Both the position numbers and the translations under genes were made by a program. A stretch of DNA of 64,000 nucleotides from Arenibacter latericius DSM 15913. GTDB taxonomy: Bacteria > Bacteroidota > Bacteroidia > Flavobacteriales > Flavobacteriaceae. Below the pieces are notes generated by a model that made no database searches, was not told where the DNA came from, and saw only the letters and a list, made by a program, of their open reading frames with translations. Of this stretch, positions 47,031-56,118 are shown in pieces; position 1 is the stretch's first letter; every line of letters starts with the position of its first letter. The stretch lies in contig NZ_AUKX01000010.1 in the NCBI RefSeq assembly GCF_000424985.1, positions 49,597-113,596 on the forward strand, given 5' to 3'.

Positions 47031-48023
47031 ATGGGTGAAAAAATAAGATGGGGAATTTTAGGTACAGCAACCATTGCAGTAGAACAAGTTATACCTGCCA
47101 TACAAGAGAGCAATTATGGCATATTAGGTGCTATTGCTTCCCGAAATATATCTAAGGCTAAGGAAGTTGCAAAGCACTATTTAGAGGTAAAAGCATATAG
47201 GGATTACCAGGAATTGTTAAACGATCCCAATATTGATGTCGTTTACATTCCTTTGCCCAACCACCTCCATGTACCTTGGGCTATAAAAGCAATAAAAGCT
47301 GGCAAACACGTTTTGGTAGAAAAACCAGTTGGCACCACCAAAAAAGAAGGGGAGTTACTACAACAGGCTGCTCAAGAGCATCCTCATTTAAAGGTGATGG
47401 AAGCCTTTATGTACCGATTTCACCCTCAATGGATAAAAGCGAAAAAGTTAATTACCGAAAATGCAATTGGCAAGGTGGGTATTATAAGTTCTTCGTTTTC
47501 ATTCTTTGATGATGACCCAAATAGCATCACCAATAAGAAGGAGTTTGGTGGCGGAAGTTTACGAGATATAGGCTGTTATTCCCTTTCCCTCTCTCGTTAT
47601 ATTTTTGAATCTGAACCTATCGCTGTTTCGGGGGTACTGGGGTTGGACCCAGTAACAAAAGTAGATCTCTTTGCGAATGGTATTTTGGAATTTAAGGAGG
47701 GGACTTCTACGTTTTTTAGTTCAATCCGACTTACAGATCATCAAAGCACACAAATTTATGGCACTGAAGGAAGCATAGAATTTCAGCTTCCTTTTAATCC
47801 GCCTATAAACCAACCTTCAAAAATCTGGATCCATAGGGAAAATGGATCAGAAACCATCACCTTTAATACTTGCAATCAGTACACCTTACAAATAGACGCC
47901 TTTAATCTGGCAATAATAAACAATACGGATGTACCTACTCCCTTACAGGATGGCATTAATAATATGGCGGTATTAGAGAAATTGGAAGAAAGTCATGAGA
48001 TAGGGGGAAGGGTTTTGCTGTAA
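47031..48023 (+). CDS. Gfo/Idh/MocA-family oxidoreductase (dihydrodiol/xylose dehydrogenase-like)
   Basis: This 330-residue protein has the Rossmann motif WGILGTATIAVEQVIPAI, the catalytic EKPVG lysine, MEAFMYRFHPQW and the second-domain motif GGSLRDIGCYSL. It belongs to the branch with dimeric dihydrodiol and D-xylose dehydrogenases. A short GGAG sits just before the ATG, which is unusual for this genome. It is divergent from the symporter operon and may act in the same pathway as a second dehydrogenase. The substrate cannot be read from sequence. Confidence 0.9.
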   Translation: MGEKIRWGILGTATIAVEQVIPAIQESNYGILGAIASRNISKAKEVAKHYLEVKAYRDYQELLNDPNIDVVYIPLPNHLHVPWAIKAIKAGKHVLVEKPVGTTKKEGELLQQAAQEHPHLKVMEAFMYRFHPQWIKAKKLITENAIGKVGIISSSFSFFDDDPNSITNKKEFGGGSLRDIGCYSLSLSRYIFESEPIAVSGVLGLDPVTKVDLFANGILEFKEGTSTFFSSIRLTDHQSTQIYGTEGSIEFQLPFNPPINQPSKIWIHRENGSETITFNTCNQYTLQIDAFNLAIINNTDVPTPLQDGINNMAVLEKLEESHEIGGRVLL

Positions 48024-48101
48024 AGTAATGCCCACTACGGAATATTATTTACCCAATTTTTCAACCACCTAGATTTGCCTAAAATCGATGCTTATCTCCT
48101 G

Positions 48102-49274
48102 CTATGCACCCACCTGTTTCGTGAGTTTATTTACCGCCAAAGCAATGGCTCCGTCCCCGGTAACGTTACAAGCGGTACCAAAACTATCCATTGCGATATA
48201 CAAAGCTATCATGAGCCCTTGCATTTCTTCATTAAAACCTAGCATAGATTGAAGAATACCTATAGCAGCCATTATAGCACCTCCAGGCACACCAGGAGCA
48301 GCCACCATAGCTATACCTAGCATAAATATAAAGCCTGCAAAAAGAGTAAAAGTAAATGGAATTCCCTGCAAAATCATTAAGGCCATGGCACAGGCGGTAA
48401 TTTTCATAATACTACCAGAAAGGTGAATAGTTGCACATAAAGGAATTACAAAACCTGCAATTTTTTTAGACACCCCATTTTTTATAGCCTGTTCTAAGGT
48501 AACGGGAATTGTTGCTGCTGAGGATTGTGTACCCAAAGCCGTAAAATAAGCTGGTAACATGGTCGCCAATAATTTTATAGGATTCTTTTTTGTAAGTAAG
48601 CCAGCAATAACATATTGTATGGCTAGTAAAAGAATATGCAAAGCAAAAATGACCCCTATAATCGTTACAAATACAGAAAGCACGGAATATACCTTTCCAT
48701 TAAAAGCCATACCTGCAAAGATTCCAAGAATATATAGCGGCAAGAGAGGAACAATTACCTTCTCTATCAGTTGCATTATAATGACCTGAAAATCCTTAAC
48801 TACAGCACCTAGGGCTGATTTCTCCTGATAAGATAGGCCAAGACCAATTAGAAAAGCAAATACCAAGGCCGTCATTACATCTAAAGCAGGTGGAATGGTA
48901 ATACTAAAATAAGGCAATAGTTCTTTTCCCGTTTCTGTAATACTCGCGGCATTTGCTGCATGGGACTCTAATAATGTTGGGAAAATTCCCGCCGCAGCAA
49001 AGTAGGTCATAAAACCCGAAAAAAGGGTGGAGCCATAGGCGATAGCGGCAGTTAATAAAAGAAGCTTCCCCGCTCCCCTACCTAAATCGGATATAGCAGG
49101 CATAATTAGCCCCATAATAATTAAAGGGATGGAGAAATTTAAAAACTGTCCAAAAAAAGCATTAAAAGTGGCAAAGATTCTGTTAACAGATTCAGGTAAA
49201 AAAAGTCCAAATACAATTCCTAGAACAATACCTAAAAACACCTTAAATAGCAGGTTAGAAAAAATTCGTTTCAT
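48102..49274 (-). CDS. Dicarboxylate/amino acid:cation symporter (DAACS family)
   Basis: This 390-residue membrane protein has the DAACS signatures GTQSSAATIPVTLEQAIKNG (the serine-rich loop), ATIHLSGSIMKITACAM and GVPGGAIMAAIGIL, plus multiple helices. It carries dicarboxylates or acidic or neutral amino acids with Na+ or H+. It is a monocistronic gene, convergent with the Gfo/Idh gene. The substrate is not determined. Confidence 0.92.
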   Translation of the reverse strand: MKRIFSNLLFKVFLGIVLGIVFGLFLPESVNRIFATFNAFFGQFLNFSIPLIIMGLIMPAISDLGRGAGKLLLLTAAIAYGSTLFSGFMTYFAAAGIFPTLLESHAANAASITETGKELLPYFSITIPPALDVMTALVFAFLIGLGLSYQEKSALGAVVKDFQVIIMQLIEKVIVPLLPLYILGIFAGMAFNGKVYSVLSVFVTIIGVIFALHILLLAIQYVIAGLLTKKNPIKLLATMLPAYFTALGTQSSAATIPVTLEQAIKNGVSKKIAGFVIPLCATIHLSGSIMKITACAMALMILQGIPFTFTLFAGFIFMLGIAMVAAPGVPGGAIMAAIGILQSMLGFNEEMQGLMIALYIAMDSFGTACNVTGDGAIALAVNKLTKQVGA

Positions 49275-49443
49275 AGAAGTAGATTACTTAGAATAAGGGG
49301 CTACAGTTATTTCTCCCTTAAGGCAAAGCCACTAAATGGACTCTATTTCACAACAGTTGAACACCCTAAAGGCACGGAAATTTTGCTAATATACAACCTA
49401 GGATAAATAAAAGCATTACGAAGATTAACAAAACTTTATCTGA

Positions 49444-49480
49444 TTTAGTTCGTATTGTTACGAACTAAAAGTTATTTTTG
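49444..49480 (+). promoter_or_regulatory. 11-bp inverted repeat overlapping a promoter upstream of the HdeD-like gene
   Basis: TTTAGTTCGTA (49444-49454) and TACGAACTAAA (49459-49469) are a perfect 11-bp inverted repeat with spacer TTGT. Three bases later begins TATTTTTG (49473-49480), an exact TAnnTTTG box. The dyad would cover the -33 region, so it looks like a repressor operator. The HdeD-like ATG is about 180 nt downstream. The divergent DAACS gene starts 170 bp on the other side and could share control. Confidence 0.55.
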
Positions 49481-49663
49481 TATAAGGATACTATAATTAG
49501 GTACTTTAAGAGCACTACTATTAACACTAAGTATACAAGACTAAAATCCAATCTCTAACACTTTTTTTCTCCGCTGCAGGAGGTTTAATCTAAAAAGACA
49601 ATAAAGCAAATTTCTACAGGATATAAACTCATATTAATATAAAACCATCTAAATCAATCCAAT

Positions 49664-50305
49664 ATGGAAACAATGTTCTTAAAATCGATTAAAAAAGCCA
49701 TTAAAAACTGGTATATTCCACTTCTTGTAGGAATATTTTTTATTATCGTTAGTATTGTTGCATTTACAGCTCCCTTAAGTTCACTACTTACTTTGGCTAT
49801 TTTATTTGCTATGTCCTTTTTATTTGGCGGAGTATCCGAAATTATATTCTCCATTGTAAACAAGGATCAATTAGAAAATTGGGGATGGACCCTAGGTTTT
49901 GGGATTATTACTTTTATCGTTGGTATCCTATTACTTATTAATCCGGCTCTTTCTGTTAGTACTATAGCTTTTTATATAGGGTTTATAATTTTATTCCGCT
50001 CCATTGCAGCTATCAGCTTGGCTATGGATATTAAGAGATATGGTAGTAAGAATTGGGGAGCACTTTTAGCCTTAGGTATCTTAGGTGCTATATTCTCATT
50101 CATCCTACTATGGAATCCTTTATTTGTGGGAGTGAGTGTTGTGGTATTGGTAAGTCTAAGTTTTCTTTTTGCCGGATTATTTAGCATGTATTTCTCCCTT
50201 CAGTTAAGAAAACTCCATAAACATACTAAAACCATATCATCAGATTTAAGACAACGGTATGAAGAATTATCTGAAGACCTCCGTAGAGAGTGGAACAATC
50301 AGTAA
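49664..50305 (+). CDS. HdeD-family (DUF308) membrane protein
   Basis: This 213-residue protein has about six membrane helices in three hairpins (PLLVGIFFIIVSIVAF, then LFAMSFLFGGVSEIIF, GFGIITFIVGILLLI, GFIILFRSIAAISLA and so on) and a charged C-terminal tail. This is the HdeD fold, named for an E. coli acid-resistance membrane protein. The biochemical function of the family is not established. It is a single gene behind the dyad at 49444 and ends at a convergent terminator. Confidence 0.85.
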   Translation: METMFLKSIKKAIKNWYIPLLVGIFFIIVSIVAFTAPLSSLLTLAILFAMSFLFGGVSEIIFSIVNKDQLENWGWTLGFGIITFIVGILLLINPALSVSTIAFYIGFIILFRSIAAISLAMDIKRYGSKNWGALLALGILGAIFSFILLWNPLFVGVSVVVLVSLSFLFAGLFSMYFSLQLRKLHKHTKTISSDLRQRYEELSEDLRREWNNQ

Positions 50306-50328
50306 TTAGCACAGAAACTGCCTGTAAC

Positions 50329-50375
50329 GAAATAGGGAGGGCAATAAAATAAATATCCATAGTCTTCCCTATTTC
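50329..50375. terminator. Convergent terminator between the HdeD-like and AGCS genes
   Basis: GAAATAGGGAGG (50329-50340) pairs with CTTCCCTATTTC (50364-50375) with one G-U pair and a 23-nt loop. It lies in a 121-bp convergent gap and can serve both strands. Confidence 0.6.
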
Positions 50376-50426
50376 TATTTCTTAACTCAACGAGAGTAAA
50401 GCACCTCATGGTTACTAATCAATTCC

Positions 50427-52532
50427 CTATTTAGGCACTTCTGCATCTTTCCGGAATTTGGGATTAACATAGAGTTTTCCTTCTTTTAATTTCTGCCAAT
50501 ACACCTTCATATCTGCACTTATCTCTGGTGCAAGAATATATAATCCAATAATATTAGGGAAAGACATGGCTAAAATCATCATATCTGCAAAGCTCAATAC
50601 AGCACCTAGACTCACTGAAGCTCCTAATACTATAAACACCAAATACAATAATTTATATACCAGTTCTAATTTTTTACTACGACCAAAAAGGTAGGTCCAA
50701 GATCGCATTCCGTAATAAGACCAAGACACCATAGTAGAAAATGCAAACAGCAATACAGCTACAGCCAACACCATCGGAAACCAAGAAACTACACTTCCAA
50801 AGGCATCAGATGTTAGCTCTACACCACCCAAGCCAGAAACCTCGTGTTTTCCTGTAAAAATTAGTACTAAAGCCGTCATAGTACACACCAACATAGTATC
50901 TATAAAAGGTTCTACCAAGGAGGTAAATCCGTCGGCAATAGGATGGTTAGTTTTAGAAGCACTATGGGCAATTGCAGCAGACCCTACACCTGCTTCACTA
51001 GAAAAAGCAGCTCTTTGCAACCCAATAATCAATACCCCAATAAAACCACCTTTCATAGCCTGCGCAGAAAAGGCGCCATCGATGATTGAGCGAACTGCCC
51101 AACCAAGGTTTTCTATATTAGTTCCAATTACTACCAAACAACCTAAGACATAAAGTATAGCCATAAACGGAACTACCTTACCTGTAAATTTGGCAATACT
51201 CTTAATACCTCCAATTATCACGGCTCCAACGAGGAGGGCAAAACCAACACCAAACCAAAATCCATGTTCTTGTAAAAAGGGAAGTTGTTCGGATACTATT
51301 TTAAATGCTTGATTAGATTGAAGCATATTACCACCGCCAAAAGAAGCTCCGATACCTAGTACTGCAAAAAATCCTGCTAAAAATTTTCCAAGTTTTTTTA
51401 AGTTTTGCTTCTCCAATCCATAGCGCAAGTAATTCATTGGCCCACCAAAAATTCGACCTTCCTCATCTATAAATCTATATTTCACCCCCAAAGTACATTC
51501 TGCAAATTTTAAAGACATGGCAAAGAAACCGGCAGTAAACATCCAAAAAGTAGCACCTGCTCCTCCTAGAGATACAGCCACTGCTACCCCTGCAATATTC
51601 CCTAAACCAACTGTAGCTGATGTAGCGGTTGCCATCGCCTGAAAATGAGTAATGGTACCTGGGGCATTGGGATCATCATATTTCCCTTTTGCTAAATCTA
51701 TAGAGTGTAAAAACCCTCTAATATTAACGAACTTTAGTCGGAAGGTAAAGAAGATACTTCCTAGAATTAACCAGATAACAATAAATGGAATGGTACTAGT
51801 TCTTGTATCTCCATTAGGGTACAATAATGGTTTAGGAGTTTCATATTCAATTTTGGCCAAATTAATTGGGCTCGTAGAAAGTCCATCTCTAGTATCAGCA
51901 ATAAGGGTTCCTTCCTCTATAATATGTTCTAAAACACCATTTGCATTAGCATAAATCAATAGCTCCTTATTGTTTTTTCCTTTTAAAAGAGCTAGTTTTT
52001 GTCCTTTATCCACACTTTCTCCTTGTGACACCAACCATCTTTCTAGCGTATAGTTTTGCTTAATGGTTTCTTGTAAAGGAACGGATACAGCACTCTTATC
52101 ATTATAAACTACTGGATCATATATTCCCAAAGCTGCAAATGGATCCCAGAACAAAATGGCACCCAAAAAGTCTACTGCCGGCTGCACGTTACTATTAAAT
52201 ACTTCTGTAATGGATGCTGCCTTTATTCTAAATGTTTTGGAAACCGTATTCCCATCAGCATCTGTAACACTTACAGTATGGTCCATACCTTCTATAAGTC
52301 CCGAGGCCTTATTCTCATCTAAGCCAGTCTGGGGATTACTCCATTTATAAAGATACGGTGCTTTACCCCCTGTTACCTTCACCTCAGCTATTCCATTATT
52401 TATTTCCTTAGACGGATTGGTTAGCGCTATATCAACTGCCATATTACCGCCAGAACCACCTGGGTCTTGGCCCATAAGGAAGATTGTTATTAAAGAGAAT
52501 AGTAACGTGGGGAAAAATTTGTTTTTGAACAT
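50427..52532 (-). CDS. AGCS alanine/amino-acid symporter with SprB-like and lipoyl-like N-terminal extension
   Basis: The ATG at 52532 (MFKNKFFPTLLFSLI) gives a signal peptide ending near LMGQ, so it is preferred over 52583; 701 residues. After the signal come a SprB-repeat-like domain (about 20-105, GGKAPYLYKWSNPQTG) and a biotinyl/lipoyl-like barrel (about 140-220, LVSQGESVDKGQKLALLKG). Both should be periplasmic. The C-terminal part (about 250-700) is the AGCS sodium:alanine symporter, with GTITHFQAMATATSATVGLGNIAGVAVA and AAFSSEAGVGSAAIAHSASKT. AGCS proteins are usually about 450-540 residues without such domains. It is monocistronic. Confidence 0.9.
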   Translation of the reverse strand: MFKNKFFPTLLFSLITIFLMGQDPGGSGGNMAVDIALTNPSKEINNGIAEVKVTGGKAPYLYKWSNPQTGLDENKASGLIEGMDHTVSVTDADGNTVSKTFRIKAASITEVFNSNVQPAVDFLGAILFWDPFAALGIYDPVVYNDKSAVSVPLQETIKQNYTLERWLVSQGESVDKGQKLALLKGKNNKELLIYANANGVLEHIIEEGTLIADTRDGLSTSPINLAKIEYETPKPLLYPNGDTRTSTIPFIVIWLILGSIFFTFRLKFVNIRGFLHSIDLAKGKYDDPNAPGTITHFQAMATATSATVGLGNIAGVAVAVSLGGAGATFWMFTAGFFAMSLKFAECTLGVKYRFIDEEGRIFGGPMNYLRYGLEKQNLKKLGKFLAGFFAVLGIGASFGGGNMLQSNQAFKIVSEQLPFLQEHGFWFGVGFALLVGAVIIGGIKSIAKFTGKVVPFMAILYVLGCLVVIGTNIENLGWAVRSIIDGAFSAQAMKGGFIGVLIIGLQRAAFSSEAGVGSAAIAHSASKTNHPIADGFTSLVEPFIDTMLVCTMTALVLIFTGKHEVSGLGGVELTSDAFGSVVSWFPMVLAVAVLLFAFSTMVSWSYYGMRSWTYLFGRSKKLELVYKLLYLVFIVLGASVSLGAVLSFADMMILAMSFPNIIGLYILAPEISADMKVYWQKLKEGKLYVNPKFRKDAEVPK

Positions 52533-53030
52533 TAAATAGTTATTTCTATTTCGTTTAAATTTTAAAAATCCCCAATTTAACAATAAGAATAGGCCCTCCC
52601 AAGAATTTTACCATATTTCTCCGAGAATTACCTAGGCAAAACCAGTGTAAATACAGGCGATTAACCCGGTTACACCTAAGTCAAACACCCATGATTTACA
52701 CCTTATAATGCACTAATGTTCAATAGATTGCGTAAACAATTCGAAGAAACGTAACAGCTCCTAGAAAAAGGAGCTAGGGACACCTCTTAAACAAATACTG
52801 ATAAAAACACACTTTAACATTAAAAACGCAATCCCATACAAAAATTGAAATTTGAATTAAAATTGAATGTCATGATAAAGAATCTTAAAATGGTTGAATT
52901 CTACCGACAACCTTATTTTCTTTATTATTTTTAGAATCTAGGTTTAAATTTGACTCATTAATATTATATAGATTATTTTTGACTTTATATCTACCGTCCC
53001 AGCCAGCAAGACGAAAAGACCAAAATATAA
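52533..53030. other. Divergent spacer between the AGCS and patatin genes
   Basis: About 500 bp with no convincing gene. One exact -7-type box TAAATTTG lies at 52945-52952 on the plus strand, about 80 nt before the patatin ATG. No -33 TTG is seen at standard distance. No box is visible on the minus strand for the AGCS gene. Confidence 0.45.
52945..52952 (+). promoter_or_regulatory. -7 box upstream of the patatin gene
   Basis: TAAATTTG matches TAnnTTTG. Transcription from here would leave a leader of about 70 nt to the ATG at 53031, or about 120 nt to the alternative ATG at 53082. Confidence 0.4.
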
Positions 53031-55427
53031 ATGCTTAAGAAAACGCTCCCAAAAACAAAATACCTATTTAATAAAAATGAAATGCTAGGGCTTGTATTAA
53101 TAGCCCTACAAAAAAATGTATTAATCCTGGTCCTTCTATTCCTTTGGGTTGCACCCCATACTACTGTCTCCCAGGACAAGAAACCTAAAGTAGCCTTAGT
53201 TTTAAGTGGTGGTGGTGCAAAAGGAATTGCACATATACCTACTTTACAGATGTTAGACTCCCTTGGTATTGTGCCAGACTTGGTTGTAGGGAATAGTATG
53301 GGAAGTATTGTGGGCGCTCTATACGCTATGGGATATTCTGGGGATAGCATTGCCAACATTGCTAAAAATGCAAGATGGGACGACTTAATAGGTGGTGGTG
53401 TATCTTTAAGAACCGTTAGTGCAGAAGAAAAATTTGAGTTTAGGCGTTACCTGGTAGAGTTTAATTGGGCGGATGGCAACTTAAAGTTAGGCAACTTCTT
53501 GTTGAACGATCAGAATCTAAGAGACTTTATCTCTACACTTACATACCCCTCTTACAATACAAGTAATTTTGATGAGTTAGCAATTCCCTTCCGAGCCGTA
53601 GCCACAGATATCGTAAATGGCAAAGAAGTGATATTAGACAGAGGATCTTTAGGATTTGCCATGCGCGCTAGTATGTCTATTCCAGGAGTTTTCTCTCCCG
53701 TCCGCTATAAAGAGACGCTATTGGTAGATGGAGGATTATTGAACAATTTCCCAGTTGATATAGCAAAGGATATGGGGGCCGATATTATTATTGGAAGTGA
53801 TGTTGGAGGAGGCATGGCCAGCAAAGAAAAACTTAATAGTTTTACCGCACTTATGTTTCAGGCAGGGATGATGACTAGCAATTTAAAAATCCCGCAAAAC
53901 AGGGAGTTATGTGATATCTTAATTGACCACACTCCTAACCTAACCTATTCTACGGCCGACTTTCTAAGAAGCGATATTATATATGAAGAAGGAAAAATAG
54001 CGGTACACCGGAATATGAATAGCTTAATTGCCCTTTCCGAACGTTTAAAAAAATATGAACAACGCCCTCATCAACTCCCCGTTGTGCAGAAGCGCGTAAG
54101 CTTAGACAGTGTGGTTTACCATGGAATAAGCGATAACAACTTGGCTCTTGTTAGAGCCCGTACCAATATTAAAGCCCATAAATCCTATAGCATTTCAGAT
54201 ATAATGGACGGTGTTAACAGGGCAATGGGAACTACCATATTCAGTCAGATAACCTATAATCCTATTGTGGATAAGGATTCAATACAATTACATTTACATG
54301 GAATTGAAAGGTCTCAACATCAAGTAAAGGGGTCCTTACACTATGATGGGGACAATGGGGTAGGCGTAATTGTAAACTATACCGGCAGAAACATTATTGG
54401 TAATGCTTCCCGCTCACTGGTGACCCTCGATATTGCTGATCAGCCAAAATTTAGAATTCAGCACCAAAAAAACTTTGGTCATGACCGCGACTGGTGGTGG
54501 CGTTCAGAAGCTTTTGGACATAGACTAAGACAGAAAGTATTTGTTGGAGGGAAATATGCCGATGATATAAGCTACCGCTATTTTAATTTTGACAATCAAT
54601 TTAATCGAAATTTAAGTTCCTTGCGGAGTTATGTTGGATTTGGGCTTAAGTTTCATAACACACGCCTAAGCCCTACGATAGATTCTGATGTTAAGGACAA
54701 CGTGCTCCAAATTAACAAGTATAAGAACAGTGATACTGAACTATATGCCCATTACCGTTATAACAGCATGAATGATGTGCACTATGCTACACATGGTGCT
54801 ATTTTAAAAGGGTATTTAGGTAGATCATTACATAACAGCTTAGAAGTAATCTCATCTGATGTAAATGTTCCTGATATTAACGGATCTACTAATGAGTATA
54901 CTAGGATAGGGCTAGATTACGAAAAAAGATTCCGTGTAAACGATAGATCGGCAGGTATTTTAGGTCTATCTGGACATTTTATCTTTGAAGATGTACAATC
55001 TCGTGATGACTTGTCTTTTTCGGAATTGGGTCTTAACTCCAAATACTTCATAGGAGGAAATAGCAATAACCCCGGCAATGATAATTTTGTTTTTCCAGGG
55101 TTACACCAAGGGGAATTAAGTGTAACACAGTTTGCAAAATTGAAGTTGGGGCTACAAATAAATGCATTAAACAAAGTTTACATTACACCTCATATAGATA
55201 TGGCTTCTGTTGGTTTTGGCAGGTTTAAAGACTACCTAGAAGATGCTTTTATACCAAAGGGCGATTGGTCAGAATCTATTGAACCAAGCATCTTAATGTC
55301 CGCCGGGACCACTTTCTCCTACAACTCTATTTTAGGACCTATTAATTTTGATGTGTCTTGGGTAAATAGCACAGATAGAGTTCGGTTTTTTATAGGTATC
55401 GGTTATCAATTTAATGTTTCTGACTAA
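53031..55427 (+). CDS. Patatin-like phospholipase with POTRA-like and outer-membrane barrel domains
   Basis: This 798-residue protein has a signal-like stretch (about 19-48, ending TTVSQ), so the ATG at 53082 may be the real start. The patatin domain (about 53-340) keeps LSGGGAKGIAHIP, the elbow GNSMG (Ser89) and DGG (Asp233), the Ser-Asp dyad of patatins. Residues of about 350-430 resemble one POTRA domain, and the rest is beta-rich, ending RVRFFIGIGYQFNVSD as in BamA-type barrels. This is the layout of type Vd (PlpD-like) autotransporters, which display or release a lipase. It has no operon partners apart from a lipoprotein gene 172 bp later. Confidence 0.9.
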   Translation: MLKKTLPKTKYLFNKNEMLGLVLIALQKNVLILVLLFLWVAPHTTVSQDKKPKVALVLSGGGAKGIAHIPTLQMLDSLGIVPDLVVGNSMGSIVGALYAMGYSGDSIANIAKNARWDDLIGGGVSLRTVSAEEKFEFRRYLVEFNWADGNLKLGNFLLNDQNLRDFISTLTYPSYNTSNFDELAIPFRAVATDIVNGKEVILDRGSLGFAMRASMSIPGVFSPVRYKETLLVDGGLLNNFPVDIAKDMGADIIIGSDVGGGMASKEKLNSFTALMFQAGMMTSNLKIPQNRELCDILIDHTPNLTYSTADFLRSDIIYEEGKIAVHRNMNSLIALSERLKKYEQRPHQLPVVQKRVSLDSVVYHGISDNNLALVRARTNIKAHKSYSISDIMDGVNRAMGTTIFSQITYNPIVDKDSIQLHLHGIERSQHQVKGSLHYDGDNGVGVIVNYTGRNIIGNASRSLVTLDIADQPKFRIQHQKNFGHDRDWWWRSEAFGHRLRQKVFVGGKYADDISYRYFNFDNQFNRNLSSLRSYVGFGLKFHNTRLSPTIDSDVKDNVLQINKYKNSDTELYAHYRYNSMNDVHYATHGAILKGYLGRSLHNSLEVISSDVNVPDINGSTNEYTRIGLDYEKRFRVNDRSAGILGLSGHFIFEDVQSRDDLSFSELGLNSKYFIGGNSNNPGNDNFVFPGLHQGELSVTQFAKLKLGLQINALNKVYITPHIDMASVGFGRFKDYLEDAFIPKGDWSESIEPSILMSAGTTFSYNSILGPINFDVSWVNSTDRVRFFIGIGYQFNVSD

Positions 55428-55599
55428 ACAGGGAGCTTTCAGCAAAATACTTATAAAACCCTTTATGCTGTTAAATAGGATAGATAAAATTATGAGGTAA
55501 ACTAGTATTTCCGTAAATTGATTTGTTTAACCCAACCAGAACTCACCAATTTACGCATCGGTTCTAGTGAATTGAAGAAGAACACCATATAAATATACC

Positions 55600-56034
55600 A
55601 TGAGAAACCACCTTTATCTACCAGTTCTACTACTTATTCTCCTAGCTAGTTGCGGCAACCCCTTCACCTCTACTGTTTCGGAAACTATAAAAATTAATTG
55701 TACCCCTGCAAACATCGATTCTAATTATGAGAAAATTCAACCTATCATAAGCGCTATTGATAGAGAAGCAGTCAATAGTGAAATAATTGAAAACTTCCCT
55801 GAATTAAAGAAATCGAACTATGAGATAGTTACTTTAGGCACCTCAAAAGTCCATAAAAGTTTTAAAATGGAAACTAGTTCTAATAGTAGCACCTCTAATG
55901 ACCTATACTATGTTCTAGTACACATAAGCATTTCTCATAATAAAGCAGCTACTGAGTTAGCTAAACAAGCGGTGGAATTTTATAAGGAATATGTAAAAAA
56001 GGAACTTCAAAAGAATAATATTGATGTTGGGTAG
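55600..56034 (+). CDS. Uncharacterised lipoprotein
   Basis: This 144-residue protein has a lipoprotein signal with lipobox LASC (Cys19) and a small alpha/beta-like mature part. I recognise no family. It follows the patatin gene by 172 bp on the same strand and might be co-transcribed. The two Cys in NCTP and the lipobox are the only notable residues. Confidence 0.75.
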   Translation: MRNHLYLPVLLLILLASCGNPFTSTVSETIKINCTPANIDSNYEKIQPIISAIDREAVNSEIIENFPELKKSNYEIVTLGTSKVHKSFKMETSSNSSTSNDLYYVLVHISISHNKAATELAKQAVEFYKEYVKKELQKNNIDVG

Positions 56035-56118
56035 GTTAGAATTATTCTAATGAATAATAGACATATTAAGACTCCTTGTTTATTGGCTTCAATTTAACCC
56101 ACAGTACATTACCTCTAC

